DNA from: Salminus brasiliensis
Lineage: Eukaryota > Chordata > Actinopteri > Characiformes > Bryconidae
NCBI RefSeq assembly: GCF_030463535.1
Contig: NC_132879.1
Span: 32,607,925-32,671,924, forward strand
Direction: 5' to 3'
Length of the DNA stretch: 64,000 nt
This document shows, piece by piece, positions 18,937-31,650 of the stretch. Within the stretch, counting starts at the first letter, position 1; every line of letters starts with the position of its first letter. Below the pieces are notes generated by a model. The model was not told where the DNA came from. It saw nothing but the letters and a program-made list of their open reading frames with translations, and did not search any database. Both the position numbers and the translations under genes were made by a program.

Positions 18937-19500
18937 TGCCTCTGTAATGTTGCATGGACCTCGGGGACAGTGCCTCTGGACTGGCAATCCAAGGTTGTGG
19001 TCCTCATTAAGAAAGCGAACCAGAGAGTGTGTGGAAACGTTTGAAGCTTCACACCTCGGTTTCCCTCTAGAAAGTTTATGCCAGGGTAGTGCAAAGACGA
19101 GACTCAGGAGGAGAAATGCAGATTCTGTCCTGACCATGAAATGTTGGACCAGCTCTTCACTCTCTTTTGGATAGTTGAGGAGGCATGGGAGTTCAGCAAT
19201 CCTGTCTACATGTTTTGTGGACTTGAAGGCTCATGACCATGTTCTCTGAGACATCTTGTGAGAAGTGCTCTAGGTGCATGGGATGCAAGGGTCGGTGATG
19301 CGAGCTGTGCAGTCCTTGTACTCACTGAGTCAGAGCTGTGTCCATATTTTCAGCACTAAGTCAAGCTTGTTAAGTGTTGCCGTTGGTCTTTGTCAGGGCT
19401 GTGCCATGTGTCTGCTCCTGTTTGTGATATTCATAGACGGGACAGCAAGGCGTAGCCAGGGGCAGGATGGTCTACGGGGGCCTCCAACGCACACTTGACT
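18937..19500 (+). mobile_element. Degenerate non-LTR reverse transcriptase fragment, unit 2
   Basis: Same decayed fragment as in unit 1, with the SLYSLSQSCVHIFSTK and VGLCQGC blocks at about 19,310-19,420. Confidence 0.7.
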
Positions 19501-19629
19501 AGTTTGTAGCTAAGTGTATAGCGGTTGGTATGAGAATCAGCACCTTCAAGTCTGAGGCCACAGTGGTATCCCACTCACTTTTCACGACCCAGGACTTGCT
19601 AGAGGGATTGTATTTTATAGTATCTTATC

Positions 19630-20698
19630 TTAAGAATTAAATAGGGGTGCGAATCTCTCTGTGTCATGTGATTTGATTCAATTCTGATTTTTGAGGTCAC
19701 GATTCAATTCAAAAACTATTTTCGATTCAGGAACCATTTTTCAATTCAAATGGTCTTTAAATTTGATTTAAATTAAGTGATTGACGAAGATGAAATGACA
19801 CTGTTGTCATGGTGGGTCAGGCCAGACACAGAGGGATGAACACTCGCAGAGATGGGTGCAATGCAAGTACTTTAATAACACAATAGAAAATCATACAAAG
19901 AGCAAACTAAAGCAAACAAAGCAGCAACTAACGGGAATAAACAGGAAAACAACGTAAACTCGACAAACTAGAGGGCGAACACAAAGCACACCTTTGTGGG
20001 CTCTGGGAGCTGAGCTAGATGAGCAGGGCAGGGAACAGGGGGAACCAGCCGCAGAACCAAAAACGGCTAGGCCGACCAAACCAAACCTGACAACGCAGCG
20101 TGGAAAAGGGTCGCCTAGCTGGAGCGAGGGTCGTGGGTATAAGGTGGGAGTGAGCGAGAGCATCTCACTAAACACATGAACATGAAACACGACACTGAAC
20201 CGACACAATGAACCAAACATGAACCAAACACACATGAACGTAACTGAACCAGAACCGAGTCACTGAATAGATACAAGAACAGAAACATAACAAAAAGTCC
20301 TTAAGTGGTTGGCGGCTCCGAATCGCTGCATTCTTGCTAGTAGAAAATGGAGCATTTTGCTTTCTTATTTTGAAGTTTACTTTAGTCTGTTTATGTTCAA
20401 AATGGAAAATAAAAAATGTAGTTAATTATGTATTTCAGTGTATTGTGGTTATTCGTGTGTGTGTGTGTGTGTGTGTTTGTATAGCAAGGATATGTTCTTT
20501 GTTTAAACTCTGTCATTGATAAAGTGGAGATATACATTTTTTGCATTATATATACAAAATTATTTTATATATATCACATATATCAACATCGTGAACCTAA
20601 CCATACAGCTGTAGCCTATATGATATGGCTATGTAAAAGTGCTCTGTGGTTTTGCAGAATTCATGTGTCAATGGCATTGGGGCCCAGAAAATATGGTT
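19630..20698. repeat. Interspersed repeat block, unit 2
   Basis: In order: the GATTCAATTC-rich repeat (19,640-19,790), the unclassified ACATGAACATG-type repeat (19,798-20,335), a (GT)n tract (20,455-20,477) and about 200 bases of unassigned AT-rich sequence shared by all units. No gene seen. Confidence 0.5.
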
Positions 20699-21478
20699 TC
20701 AGAATCAGAATCAGAAATACTTTATTAATACTAGTAGTGAAACTGCAGTTGCTATAGTTGCAGCGGCTTGTGTAAGAATAAACACTCTATAAAGTTTAAA
20801 ACAAAAACAGAAAAAAAAGGTTTATAAATGATATGATTAAATGGTATTTAGGGTATGAATATAGTTTTATGAACTAAGTGGCAAAGTGACAATAGCTGTG
20901 ATAATAAATATGGAACAGACCATATGAAACATTTTGAATTATTGCACCTCTGAGTTATTTCACAGATATTAAAATGAATTGCATTACTATTATTATTGCA
21001 CATATGAACAGTATAATCAGAGAACTGCACAGATGAACCATAGTGTCACACATTGAGGGAGGAGTTATAGAGTTTGATGAGCACAGGTAAGAATGACCCC
21101 CTGTGGCGCTCTGTGGCGCATTTTGGTGGACTGAGTTTTGCACTGAATGTGCTCCTGTGTCTCAACACCGTGTTGTAGAGTCATCAGAGTCAATGCCAAT
21201 TCATCAGAAAACTTCTGAATGTGGCAGGTCTCTGTGCAATAGCTGAAGTCCGTGGTGTAAAGAGTGAAGAAGAAGAGAGAGAGGATAGGTCCCTGCGAGG
21301 CTCCAATGTTGCGGACCACTCTGTCCGACACACAGTGCACACAGTGCATCTTCTGGACAGAAACAATGCAGTACGTTTTCCACATCCACAGGACATAGTG
21401 CAGTACTCCGCAAAGCTGTGTGGCACAGGCCTAGCATAAGGCTTTGGCACAGGCCCCTGGGATGGACCCCATCTGGGA
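20699..21478 (-). mobile_element. Rex1/CR1-like LINE remnant, unit 2
   Basis: Minus strand. It keeps the 3' tail, then an RT piece with TLYTTDFSYCTETCHIQKFS. About 300 bases of RT core present in unit 4 are missing here: the sequence jumps from the CVSDRVVRN region directly to the VQKM region near 21,340. Stops and frameshifts make it dead. Confidence 0.7.
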
Positions 21479-22545
21479 GAACAGAGAACACAAACATGAG
21501 TAAGAGAGTAAGCTAATCCAGAGTCTCATGGAGAAGCCTTAATATCCTAATTTTGAATGTGAGGCATTAACGAACTTACATTCTCAAATGACTCACCTAA
21601 ATACATTTGAACATGCAATGATAGATTCTCAACTTCACACAGAGCTTACGTTTACTTGCTATGTTCTTTTGTATTATTCACTGAGATTGGGTAATGAATA
21701 TATGGTCTCTTATTACTGAAAGGAAAGGAAACTTTTCTTTTCTTGACAAAAGAACAGACGTCTTGAATTTTACTAATTGTGTTTTCTTGCTGCTTCTTTC
21801 TTAAAATGTACAATAATAGTATGTTCCTTCCAAAAAGGAAAACACATTCAACCCTAAATCAAAGCCTTATGCTAGGTAGCCTGTATAACTCATTTAAAGC
21901 TGGTGAGGAATCTCAAGAGTGAGTATTAGAGCTAGAAGTCCTGATTCTGAAGTAGGAAACACTCCTGAACACCTGCACAGTTTAAACACTAACTATCAGA
22001 CTGAAAGTTAGGATGGTTACTCAAACATACTCTGCTAAATCTGTTAGTAAACAGCATTAAAAGATCTAACAGACACTTCTTGTAAGTAATAACAGTGTAT
22101 TTTACTCCAGAATCCTCAGAGCAAAACTATTTTCCTGCTGTACTTCTGCTGTTTTTCAGCCCTCTCTCCCTGGAGCCCCGCCCCTCTCTCTCAGGAACCA
22201 ATTGAATACACTGAAAGCGCGGGATCCTGCTAAACTATCCAATTAGAAAGAAGATACAGGAAAACTGACAGATCCACATAACGTTGTAGTGCACTGAGCA
22301 CATGTTCACCCTGTTCGTTTCAACCAAACTCTGGACCTTCTTTTTTCTCCTTTTTTCAATGATAGACTTCCTTTAACCATTACATGAACGTACAGACTAT
22401 TAAAACATTAGTTTCCTCACCTTTGCCAACTATATTTTACAAAAGAACCACAAAGATTTTAACACTATTGCTGAATGAAACAAAAAATAATAATTTAATT
22501 CATTTTTCATAGTTATTTTTATTTACCTTTTTTCCCTTTTTTCTT
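21479..22545. other. Unassigned module sequence, unit 2
   Basis: Shared with units 4 and 6. A short piece of U4-satellite spacer (about 21,768-21,826, ATTTTACTAATTGTG to AATAATAGTATGTT) is embedded, showing older rearrangement. I see no gene or structured RNA in the rest. Confidence 0.45.
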
Positions 22546-23010
22546 TGTGCTGTTTACAACATGCCACGGCTTTTAAGTGCTTCATATTTTACTAATTGTG
22601 TTTTCTTGCTGCAATTTTCTTAAAATGTCCTTGTACAATAGTAGTATGTGGGTATAACGCAATTCGGAAAGTAATTCAGAAAGTAATTGTGATAAACTGG
22701 TTACGACTCTTGAAATCTTCAGTAAAGTCGATGTACATATATAGTTCTGAGAAGGTCTGTATTATTTTGCAGAGGCAGTATCATAGCTTGTGAGTTTAAT
22801 CTGAGGTGTGATCATTGCTTGTTGAAAACTTTACCCACTATCCGACCAGGATGATTTGAAATATAGTCAACAATGGCCATTTTTTTGTTAGTGTTAGTTA
22901 AGAATAAGCTTGAATGTTTTTTCAGTGCTTTTTGTTGTAGTCAGGGTTTTTTGGCAGTTTGGTTTTAGATTGTGTGGGTATTAAGTTTACGTTCAGCTTT
23001 TTTCCACTTT
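22546..23010 (+). repeat. Isolated U4-satellite unit, unit 2
   Basis: One satellite unit truncated at its left, lacking the octamer-SPH element, and running from TGCTGTTTACAACATGCC through a PSE-like block (TTACGACTCTTGAAATC, 22,701-22,717), the U4-like body and the start of the next unit (TTGGCAGTTTGGTTTTAG). Confidence 0.65.
22761..22895 (+). ncRNA. U4 snRNA-like sequence, unit 2 (best-preserved type)
   Basis: The closest match to U4 in the window, in the correct order: GCAGAGGCAGTATCATAGC (U4: GCAGTGGCAGTATCGTAGC), TGAGTTTAATCTGAGG with GTGATCATTGCT (the 5' stem-loop), TTGAAAACTTTACCC (U6-pairing stem I region), TTGAAATATAGTC (exact) and TGGCCATTTTTTTG (Sm-like). GTTAAGAATAAGCTTG follows as a 3'-box-like motif. 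The PSE-like block is 60 bases upstream but there is no distal octamer-SPH. Differences from U4 are many; it could be a diverged variant or a pseudogene. Confidence 0.6.
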
Positions 23011-23049
23011 CTAGCACTTATTTTTATATCTGTTTAGTCATTTACTGCA

Positions 23050-26000
23050 TCATATGCTTACTAACTGCTTTTCCATTGTGTTTACAGTCTATTCCCACAG
23101 GTATATCAACAAACTAAACAAAAAGCCCAGTAGCAGTTTACCCCTACAACCAGCTTTATTTCAGTGCCCAAATCAACTGCAAGCGGGAAGTCCCTGCTTT
23201 TTATGGCTGCTGCTGCTTTTTGACTGTATGAAGTGTGGCATGTTTAGTCTAGAGCCTTTTTCCACCGCTAGTGATAATGATCGTGTTTGTACTGAATGTG
23301 AGCTAGTTCACTCTTTGGTGGTTAAAGTGGAGCAGTTAGAGGTGAGCATCACAGGTTTACGCTAAGACCAAAGCTAGCCCACCAGAACACCAAACAGGTT
23401 TACCCCTCAGTGAAACACCCGCTGAGGAGCCTGTTCAGCGTACTCTGGTCAGAGGAGACTCCACAACCGGACATTAGCGCCAACCTTAAGCAGGTAGCAA
23501 ACAGGAGATATTCGAGGGTAGTTATTCATGTAGGGGCAACGATATTCATCTGCGGCAGTCAGAAGTAAGTAAGGATAACATTAAAGAGGTGGTTAAACTG
23601 GTCCAGACAATGTCTGATGTGGTCATTTGCTCTGGCCTTATCCCAATGAGGCGCGGCTCTGAGTCTTACAGCTGACTCACAGCGCTAAATCACTGGATGT
23701 TCAAGTGGTGTTCGGAAAATCATGTGGGCTTCATAGATAACTGGTTAAAGTTCGAGGACAAGTCTGTTTTTTTAGGTAGGGATGGCGTTCACCCCACACG
23801 GGAGGGTGCTGCCCTACTTTCGTGCAGCATAGCTCATAGTCTGCTAGTTAGTCGCTAGAGTCGTGTAAAAGGCTGCTGACAATCCAGAGCCTGGACCAGG
23901 CCACAGACAGACTGGCTAAACCGACTGCTTTAAGGCGTCACCCAGGTTTTACCACATTGAGACTGTGTCTGTGTCCCGAATTAAACCCAAACATAGAATA
24001 TCTAAATCAGCTCGTTTTAATAATTTAATTAGTGTTAAATTCTCACATTCAAACAATAACAGCACCACCTCAAACCTAAAGCTCGGTCTACTTAATATTA
24101 GATCATTAACCCCGTTGTAAATGAAATTATATTTGATCAGAAATTAGATATTTTCTGCCTTACTGAATCCTGGATTAGACCTGATCAATATTTAGCACTA
24201 AATGAAGCCACCACCGCAGGTTATAAACATGTACATAGCCCTAGATTATCAGGCAGAGGAGGTGAAGTATGCATACACTTGATATTATTCAAAAACACTG
24301 TATCACCTTCACTTCTTTTGAGATCCTCTATATTAATATAGAGGCGTTTATAATAAGGCGTTTGCATGGATCATAGATTCTGTCTGCATGATACAAGACG
24401 TGACTGAACCCACACATTACTGTAATCATACCCTAGATTTAGTCCTGACCCTGGGTGTTAGCACTGATCATCTAAATATTCTACCTTAAAGCTCAGTAAT
24501 ATCAGACAATTATCTAATCTCCTATGATCTACACCTTATGTAATATGTTAATTAGTCCCCTTGCCTGTCATGACTGGCTAGGTCTTGACTATGAGGGTAA
24601 AAACTTACAGGGGATGGCTCGATGCGAGAGTGTTATATTAACAAATAAACACAAGTAGTAAACAAGGGTAAACACAAGAAGAAGCAGCAATATTACAGGG
24701 ACAAAGCATAAACTGAAATATAACCATGACAAAGAAACTTGGGCAAAGCAAAGACGCACACCCGAGGCTGGCGAGTATCCTGGAGCTAGAATAGTGTGCG
24801 GGGAATGAGTAGGAAGAGTTACGCTAACCAATACCTATAGGCAGTGCCTGGGGAAACTAGGAATAACCAAAACTGCGCTCGTCAGGCGCTACTTACGTGA
24901 CTTGAGAGCTGAGAGAACCCAAAAGGCAAGGCAAAACTGACTTGGTAACAAGGCTCGCCCATGAACGGTACAACTAACGTGAACCTGGATAGAGAGGGAG
25001 CCTCTCTGACGACCTCGTGGATAATAGGACCGTGAACTTGAACCTTGACGCCCTTGGTTAGTTCGGCTACGTCTATGCAAACAGCAACATGAATACATTC
25101 GCTACCTTGACTGTGTTCAGTAAGTTCAATGAGTTCACAACGCTAACTAAGCTAAATTCTCGGCAAAGGGCAGCTAGCGCTAGCCCCTTAAATACCTCAG
25201 CCCCAGGTGAAACGTATTAACCAAACAATGAACATGAATAAAACACACGTGACAATAACCAAACCGTGAAATTAGACATGAACATGAATATCAACATAAG
25301 AGTGCGTGAAACGTGATGGGCACGGCGACGCAGGCCTGACATCGCCACTGTCTAAAACATGCAATAACCCAAATGGCTGCTGTACAGTTTACTGAAAACC
25401 CTGACCTTAGCTTACACTCCATCAGACCAAACAGAGCTAGATAGATTAACAAACGGTCTAGAAAACACCCTTTGATCAACCTTAGACAAAAGTGGTACTG
25501 CTTCAGTCTAAAATGACTAGGTAAAAAAGGCTCGCACCGTGGTACAGTGATCAAACTCATACCTTAAAACAAACAGTATGGAAACTAGAGCGTAAATGGT
25601 GGACGACCACTAGAGGTGTTCCACTCTGACTAAGGACAGCTTTAGTCAATATAGAAAAGTACTCATTAAAGCTCGCTCAGCATGTTTGGCCTCGCTGATC
25701 GAGAATAACAAAAACAATCCCAGAGTACTTTTTAGTGAGATCTCTAAACTTACTCAAAGCCAGGCAGATCCTCAACCCCAGATTCTAATTTCTTTAACCA
25801 GTAATGTTTTATGGACTATTTTACCCAAAACGCTTAAATTAGCAGCCACAAAACTTATAATCAAGAAACCAAATCTTGATCTTAGTGTATTGTCTAATTA
25901 CAGACCCATCTCCAACTTAACATTTATATCCAAGATATTAGAAAAAGCTGTGGCCCAACAACTCTGCTTATACCCGAGTAAAAATTACATGTATGAGAAA

Positions 26001-26136
26001 TTCTGGACTCAGACCCAATCATAGCACAGAGACAGCCTTAGTGACGATTACAAACAATCTCCTTCTTGCCTCTGATCGAGGCTACGTATCTTTATTAGCC
26101 TTACTCGACCTCAGTGCAGCCTTCGGTACAATAGTA
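23050..26136 (+). mobile_element. L2-like LINE, internally interrupted and 3'-truncated, unit 2
   Basis: At 23,280-23,365 the frame reads VCTECELVHSLVVKVEQLEV (ORF1-like). At 24,150-24,290 DIFCLTESWIRPDQY and SGRGGE mark the endonuclease. At 24,430-24,530 HTLDLVLTLGVSTDHLNILP is the end of that domain. At 25,686-26,130 [20 protein letters not shown] and [11 protein letters not shown] are reverse transcriptase up to motif A. A foreign repeat (24,570-25,335) splits it, stops are present, and it ends abruptly inside the RT where the kinase gene 3 upstream block begins. Confidence 0.75.
24570..25335. mobile_element. Repeat inserted in the L2-like LINE, unit 2
   Basis: Begins near CTGTCATGACTGGCTAGGTC and ends near GCAGGCCTGACATCGCC. 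It contains GGCAGTGCCTGGGGAAAC and ACATGAACATGAATATCAAC, linking it to the unclassified repeat downstream of each kinase. No coding domain recognised. Confidence 0.45.
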
Positions 26137-26547
26137 AAGACATGTGGAAATATGTGACTGATTTTACTGACTGCAGTGATTCATGTCCTAAAGTAACTAG
26201 ACACCCTTTCTTCTGAATAAATTCAGCTGCTTTACGGCATCTGACACGGTATTATCTCCATAGAAACGCACTGACCAATAGAACAGGACATTCTACAGAA
26301 ACTTTGTGGTGACAGACCCGGTTTCTAAATCTAGTCTCAGATCAAACAGATCTTACACTAAACTTTAGTATGAGTGAGGCCTTCATTCATCAGACCTGGC
26401 TGTATTCAATCAGCTCAGTCTCATCACTGCAATTTGCTCCATGTGTTGCTGAGGTAACTGAAGGGGCATAGCACTGTACGCAGCACTGTGTCCATACAGT
26501 CCTATACAGCCAATGAAGAGACTGACCTCAGTGACCCGAGTCCTCCT

Positions 26548-26618
26548 CCATTGTGAGGTCATGTCGATGACATCACAGAGCCTATAAAAAGGCAGGTTCC
26601 CCCTCACTGGCTCAGTTC
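26548..26618 (+). promoter_or_regulatory. Core promoter of kinase gene 3
   Basis: CRE-like TGACATCA at 26,568-26,575, TATAAAAA at 26,583-26,590 and an initiator-like A at about 26,614. The shared upstream block starts at 26,137, directly at the LINE junction. Confidence 0.7.
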
Positions 26619-26805
26619 AGATTCAGCAGCTCGAGAGATGCTTCATTCCTGCGTTCACACTGACACCATTTAGCTGATTTTGTCTAGAACCATCTTATCT
26701 AGAACCATACAGAGGTTCTACATTTGCTTGGAATATACAGGGAACAGTCCTTACAACCTTCTTAACCTTCTGACTTTTATTTCCTCTTTCCATCTACAGG
26801 GGAAA

Positions 26806-28586
26806 ATGCAAACCAAAGAAGTCCTGAGGAGTTTGGGCTACGAGGTGGTGGATTTCATTGGTAAAGGGAGTTACGGTGAGGTTAAGCTGGCCACATCTCA
26901 AAGGCACTCCAACCATGTGGCCATCAAAATAATGCACCGCAGGCTGGCATCACATATTTTTGTCTCTAAACTTCTGCCCCGGGAACTGGCCATTCTGAAA
27001 AGAGTAAAGCACCCTCACATTGTTCAGGTGCATGAAATCTTTGAGATGCCAAACGGACAGGTGTTTATTGTGATGGAGGCTGCCGCAATGGATCTTCAAC
27101 AGAAGATCTGGGAGCTCGGCCGCATTCCCATTGGCCAAGCAAAAATGTGGTTCTCACAGCTGCTCAGCGCTGTGGCCTATCTACATCAGCAGAACATTGT
27201 CCATCGTGATCTTAAATGTAAAAACGTTCTGCTGACTGCTAACGACCAAGTCAAATTAACCGACTTTGGTTTAGGCCGTTTTTCAAGGGGCTTTCCTGAC
27301 TTAAGCAAGACCTATTATTGCACTCCCGAGTATGGTGCACCTGAGGTGCTTTTGGAAAAACCCTATGATCCAAAAAAAAGTGACGTGTGGAGTTTAGGTA
27401 TTATCTTTTACTCCATGGTCACCGGATCCACACCCTTCAAAGTTAACAGTTTGAAGAGTCTCCTACGTGTCCAGCGAGAACCCTGGGTGTTCCCACGTAG
27501 GATCACAGTGGAGGAGCCCTGTCGGGCCTTCATATCTTATATGCTGCAGTACGACCCCTCCACTCGGCCGTCTGTGACAGAGGTGGCACAGCACCCTTGG
27601 CTGCAGCCAAGGCAGGAACGGTAAGTAAACCACTGTGCAGGTATACATACATGAAGAACATTTTGAATGGGTCACTCAAAGTAAAGAGCTGTTTTGCAAA
27701 TAGGTAACATACAGTATTAGTTCACTAACGATAAGTACACTAACACATTGCTTCTGTACTGTCTCCAGGGTTATTGGCAGGTTTGTGGTGGTGCCCGTTG
27801 AGGATCTGTGTCCAGACGTCAACCCACTTGAAACGTCAGAGGAAGAGTCTCAGTCTTCCTTCTCTTTGAACAGTAACATAGACAGTATATCCTCTTCTGC
27901 CTCTGAAAATGGGCTGGTGTTTTTCAGCACTCCTCAGTCGACAGAGGAAGAGTCTCCGTCTTCTTCTTTAAGCAGTGACGTAGACGTTCTCTCAACTCAT
28001 GGTGTCAGATGCGAAACTCTGAAGCCTGAGCAGAAAGACAACTGCAGTGGAGCTGGTGCAAGTCTAACTTGCCAAAGGGTAGAGGCTGTGGAGGAGCACT
28101 ATGGCTGCGTTAGCTGTAGTCCTGTTTGTGCTGCTATTAAAAGGGCAGCTAATGCTTATGTCAAGGCACCAATTCTCAGAGCCTCCCGGTCACTCCGACG
28201 GAGGATGAGGAAGTTATTCAGAGTTAACTCTGTGGTCCATGACACCACCTTTATTTCCCAGCAGAGTGCTCCTCATTCTGCTTCCCCTTCAGAAGCTCCT
28301 GCTTGTTTGTGTTCTGAGCAGAGACTCAAGGATGTGACTGTAGATGTCCCTCTCCATGGGCTAGTGCTGGAGACAGCATCTGTTCTCCCACAGCCCACAG
28401 TACGGAAAGGAACCAGGAGGCTGAGGTTCCCTAAATTTAAGGTATGTTAGGCAAGTGTTGAGCGATCGTCACAGCCTCAGATTTTATACTTTAAATATTT
28501 GCTAGAAATGTTTCAGTTGATTCATAAATGTCATTTTGTCTCGCCAACAGATCCTGAAAAAGACAGAGATGATTCACCCATTGTAG
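26806..28586 (+). CDS. TSSK-like serine/threonine kinase, copy 3 (three coding exons, 507 aa)
   Basis: Coding exons are 26,806-27,620, 27,769-28,441 and 28,551-28,586. Leader type A. Catalytic motifs are intact. Copy-specific changes are D130N just before HRD (QQNIVHRD) and L227W in the C-lobe (REPWVFP). In the tail an Arg near residue 341 is Ser (SSDVDV) and an extra Cys appears in KDNCSG. The last exon is the long type, ending ILKKTEMIHPL, with two residues more than genes 1, 2 and 4. Neighbours are the truncated L2 LINE upstream and U4 satellite block 2 downstream. Confidence 0.85.
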
Positions 28587-28604
28587 ACATCTAGCACGGC
28601 CCTG

Positions 28605-28860
28605 GTGATGACATACTACCTTTACACAATTTATTGGTCATTTATACGTTGTTTTGACCAGAGGAGGATGGGTCCCCCTAGTGAGTCTTGGTTCCTCCCA
28701 AGGTTTCTTCCTCCAGCTCTGAGGGAGTTTTTCCTTGCCACTGTCGCCTTTGGCTTGCTCACTTGGGGTTCATGTTGTATTTATTTATTTATATTTGTTC
28801 TATTTCCCGATTTCTGTAAAGCTGCGTTGCACCATCAGGTTGTAAAAAGCGACATACACA
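28605..28860 (+). mobile_element. L2-type LINE 3' tail downstream of gene 3
   Basis: Same tail as after gene 1, with the full GCTGCGTTGCACC form. Confidence 0.65.
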
Positions 28861-28999
28861 TCATTTGGAGTTGTTATGTAAGGGGTAGGAAGGACACTGT
28901 CTAAACTGTGTCCATTAAGGGCAGTATAGCTCTGCACTCAGCTGAGGATATTGTTGGGTGGCTGATAGAACACTTTCTCTAGACATTAGGGATTGAGAT

Positions 29000-29562
29000 G
29001 CCTCTGTAATGTTGCATGGACCTCGGGAACAGTGCCTCTGGACTGGCAATCCAAGGTTGTGGTCCTCATTAAGAAAGCGAACCAGAGAGTGTGTGGAAAC
29101 GTTTGAAGCTTCACACCTCGGTTTCCCTCTAGAAAGTTTATGCCAGGGTAGTGCAAAGATGAGACTCAGGAGGAGAAATGCAGATTCTGTCCTGACCATG
29201 AAATGTTGGACCAGCTCTTCACTCTCTTTTGGATAGTTGAGGAGGCATGGGAGTTCAGCAGTCCTGTCTACATGTTTTGTGGACTTGAAGGCTCATGACC
29301 ATGTTCTCTGAGACATCTTGTGAGAAGTGCTCTAGGTGCATGGGATGCAAGGGTCGGTGATGCGAGCTGTGCAGTCCTTGTACTCACTGAGTCAGAGCTG
29401 TGTCCATATTTTCAGCACTAAGTCAAGCTTGTTAAGTGTTGCCGTTGGTCTTTGTCAGGGCTGTGCCATGTGTCTGCTCCTGTTTGTGATATTCATAGAT
29501 GGGATAGCAAGGCGTAGCCAGGGGCAGGATGGTCTACGGGGGCCTCCAACGCACACTTGACT
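29000..29562 (+). mobile_element. Degenerate non-LTR reverse transcriptase fragment, unit 3
   Basis: Same fragment as in units 1 and 2; the VGLCQGCAMCLLLFVIFIDG block lies at about 29,440-29,500. Confidence 0.7.
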
Positions 29563-29699
29563 AGTTTGTAGCTAAGTGTATAGCGGTTGGTATGAGAATC
29601 AGCACCTTCAAGTCTGAGGCCACAGTGGTATCCCACTCACCTTTCATGACCCAGGACTTGCTAGAAGGATTGTATCTTATAGTATCTTATCTTAAGAAT

Positions 29700-30873
29700 G
29701 AAATAGGAGTGCAAATCTCTTTGTGTCAGGTGATTTGATTCAATTCTGATTCTTGAGGTCACGATTCAATTCAAAAACAATTTTCGACTCAGGAACCATT
29801 TTTCAATTCAAATGGTCTTTAAATTTGATTTAAATTAAGTGATTGACGAAGATGAAACTACATTGTTGTCATGATGGGTCAGGCCAGACACAGAGGGATG
29901 AACACTCACAGAGATGGGTGCAATGCAAGTACTTTAATAACACAATAGAAAATCATGCAAAGAGCAAACCAAAGCAAACAAAGCAGCAACTAACGGTAAT
30001 AAACAGGAAAATAACGTAAACTCGACAAACTAGAGGGCGAACACAAAGCACACCTAAGACCGGGGGACTCTAGGAGCTGAGCTAGGTGAGCAGGGCAGGG
30101 AACAGGGGGAATGCTAACAACACCAACCTACAGGCAGTGCCTGGGGAAACAAGGGGGGAACTAAGGACTCATGAGAACCGTGCTGAGACCGCTGAAAAAG
30201 GGGAGAAGAGAGCTGGGGAACCAGCCGCAGAACCAAAAACGGCTAGGCCGACCAAACCTGGCAACGCAGCATGGAAAAGGGTCGCCTAACTAGAGCGAGA
30301 GTCGTGGGTATAAGGTGGCAGTGAGCGAAAGCATCTCGCTAAACACATGAACATGAAACACGACACTGAACCGACACAATGAACCAAATATGAACCAAAC
30401 ACATATGAACGTAACTGAACCAGAACCGAGTCACTGAATAGATACAAGAACAGAAACATAACAAAAAGTCTTTAAGTGGGCGGCGGCTCGGAATCGCCGC
30501 ATTCTTACTAGTAGAAAATGGAGCATTTTGCTTTCTTATTTTGAAGTTTACTTTAGTCTGTTTATGTTCAAAATGGAAAATAAAAAATGTAGTTAATTAT
30601 GTATTTCAGTGTATTGTGGTTATTCGTGTGTGTGCGTGTGTGTGTGTGTGTTTGTATAGCAAGGATTTGTTTTTTGTTTAAACTCTGTCATTGATAAAGT
30701 GGAGATATACATTTTTTGCATTATATATACAAAATTATTTTATATATATCACATATATCAACATCGTGAACCTAACCATACAGCTGTAGCCTATATGATA
30801 TGGCTATGTAAAAGTGCTCTGTGGTTTTGCAGAATTCATGTGTCAATGGCATTGGGGCCCAGAAAATATGGTT
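29700..30873. repeat. Interspersed repeat block, unit 3
   Basis: GATTCAATTC-rich repeat (29,715-29,860), the unclassified repeat in its longest form (29,872-30,505, with about 100 bases around 30,110-30,215 that other units lack), an interrupted (GT)n tract (30,627-30,652) and unassigned AT-rich sequence. No gene seen. Confidence 0.5.
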
Positions 30874-31528
30874 TCAGAATCAGAATCAGAAATACTTTAT
30901 TAATACTAGTAGTGAAACTGCAGTTGCCATAGTTGCAACTATTGTGTAAGAATAAACACTCTATAAAGTTTAAAACAAAAACAGAAAAAAAAAGCTGTGA
31001 TAATAAATATGGAACAGACCATATGAAACATTTTGAATTATTGCACCTCTTAGTTATTTCACAGATATTAAAATGAATTGCATTACTATTATTATTGCAC
31101 ATATGAACAGTATAATTAGAGAACTGCACAGATGAACCATAGTGTCACACATTGAGGGAGGAGTTATAGAGTTTGATGACCACAGGTAAGAATGACCCCC
31201 TGTGGCGCTCTGTGGCGCATTTTGGTGGACTGAGTTTTGCACCGAATGTGCTCCTGTGTCTCAACACCGTGTTGTAAAGTGGGTGGGAGCCATCAGTGTT
31301 CTTAGCCCAGTGAAGTTTATTATCAGGACGACAGATATTTGTAGTTCTCCACAGTGTCCACACTGACCCCACTGACGGACACAAGGGTGCCTTGTCTCTT
31401 CTCAGGTCCACCAACAGTTCTTTGGTCTTTGTCACATTGAGATTCAGATGGTTTAGCTCACACCATGTGACAAAGTTCTTCATCCTCACCATATCCTCGT
31501 CCTTATCACTCCTGTGAACGAGTGTAGA

Positions 31529-31590
<62 letters not shown>

Positions 31591-31650
31591 ACAGGTCCCT
31601 GCAAGGCTCCAATGTTGCGGACCACTCTGTCCGACACACAGTGCTGCAGT
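30874..31650 (-). mobile_element. Rex1/CR1-like LINE remnant with long (GA)n, unit 3
   Basis: Minus strand, same piece as unit 1: FVTWCELNHLNLNVTKTKEL at about 31,420-31,480. A (GA)n tract of roughly 60 bases (31,529-31,590) interrupts it. Confidence 0.72.

Noticed and set aside
22761-22895. Calling the U4-like copies working U4 genes
   Set aside because: Even the best copies differ from U4 at many positions, including the 5' stem-loop, and lack the distal enhancer; expression cannot be judged from sequence.
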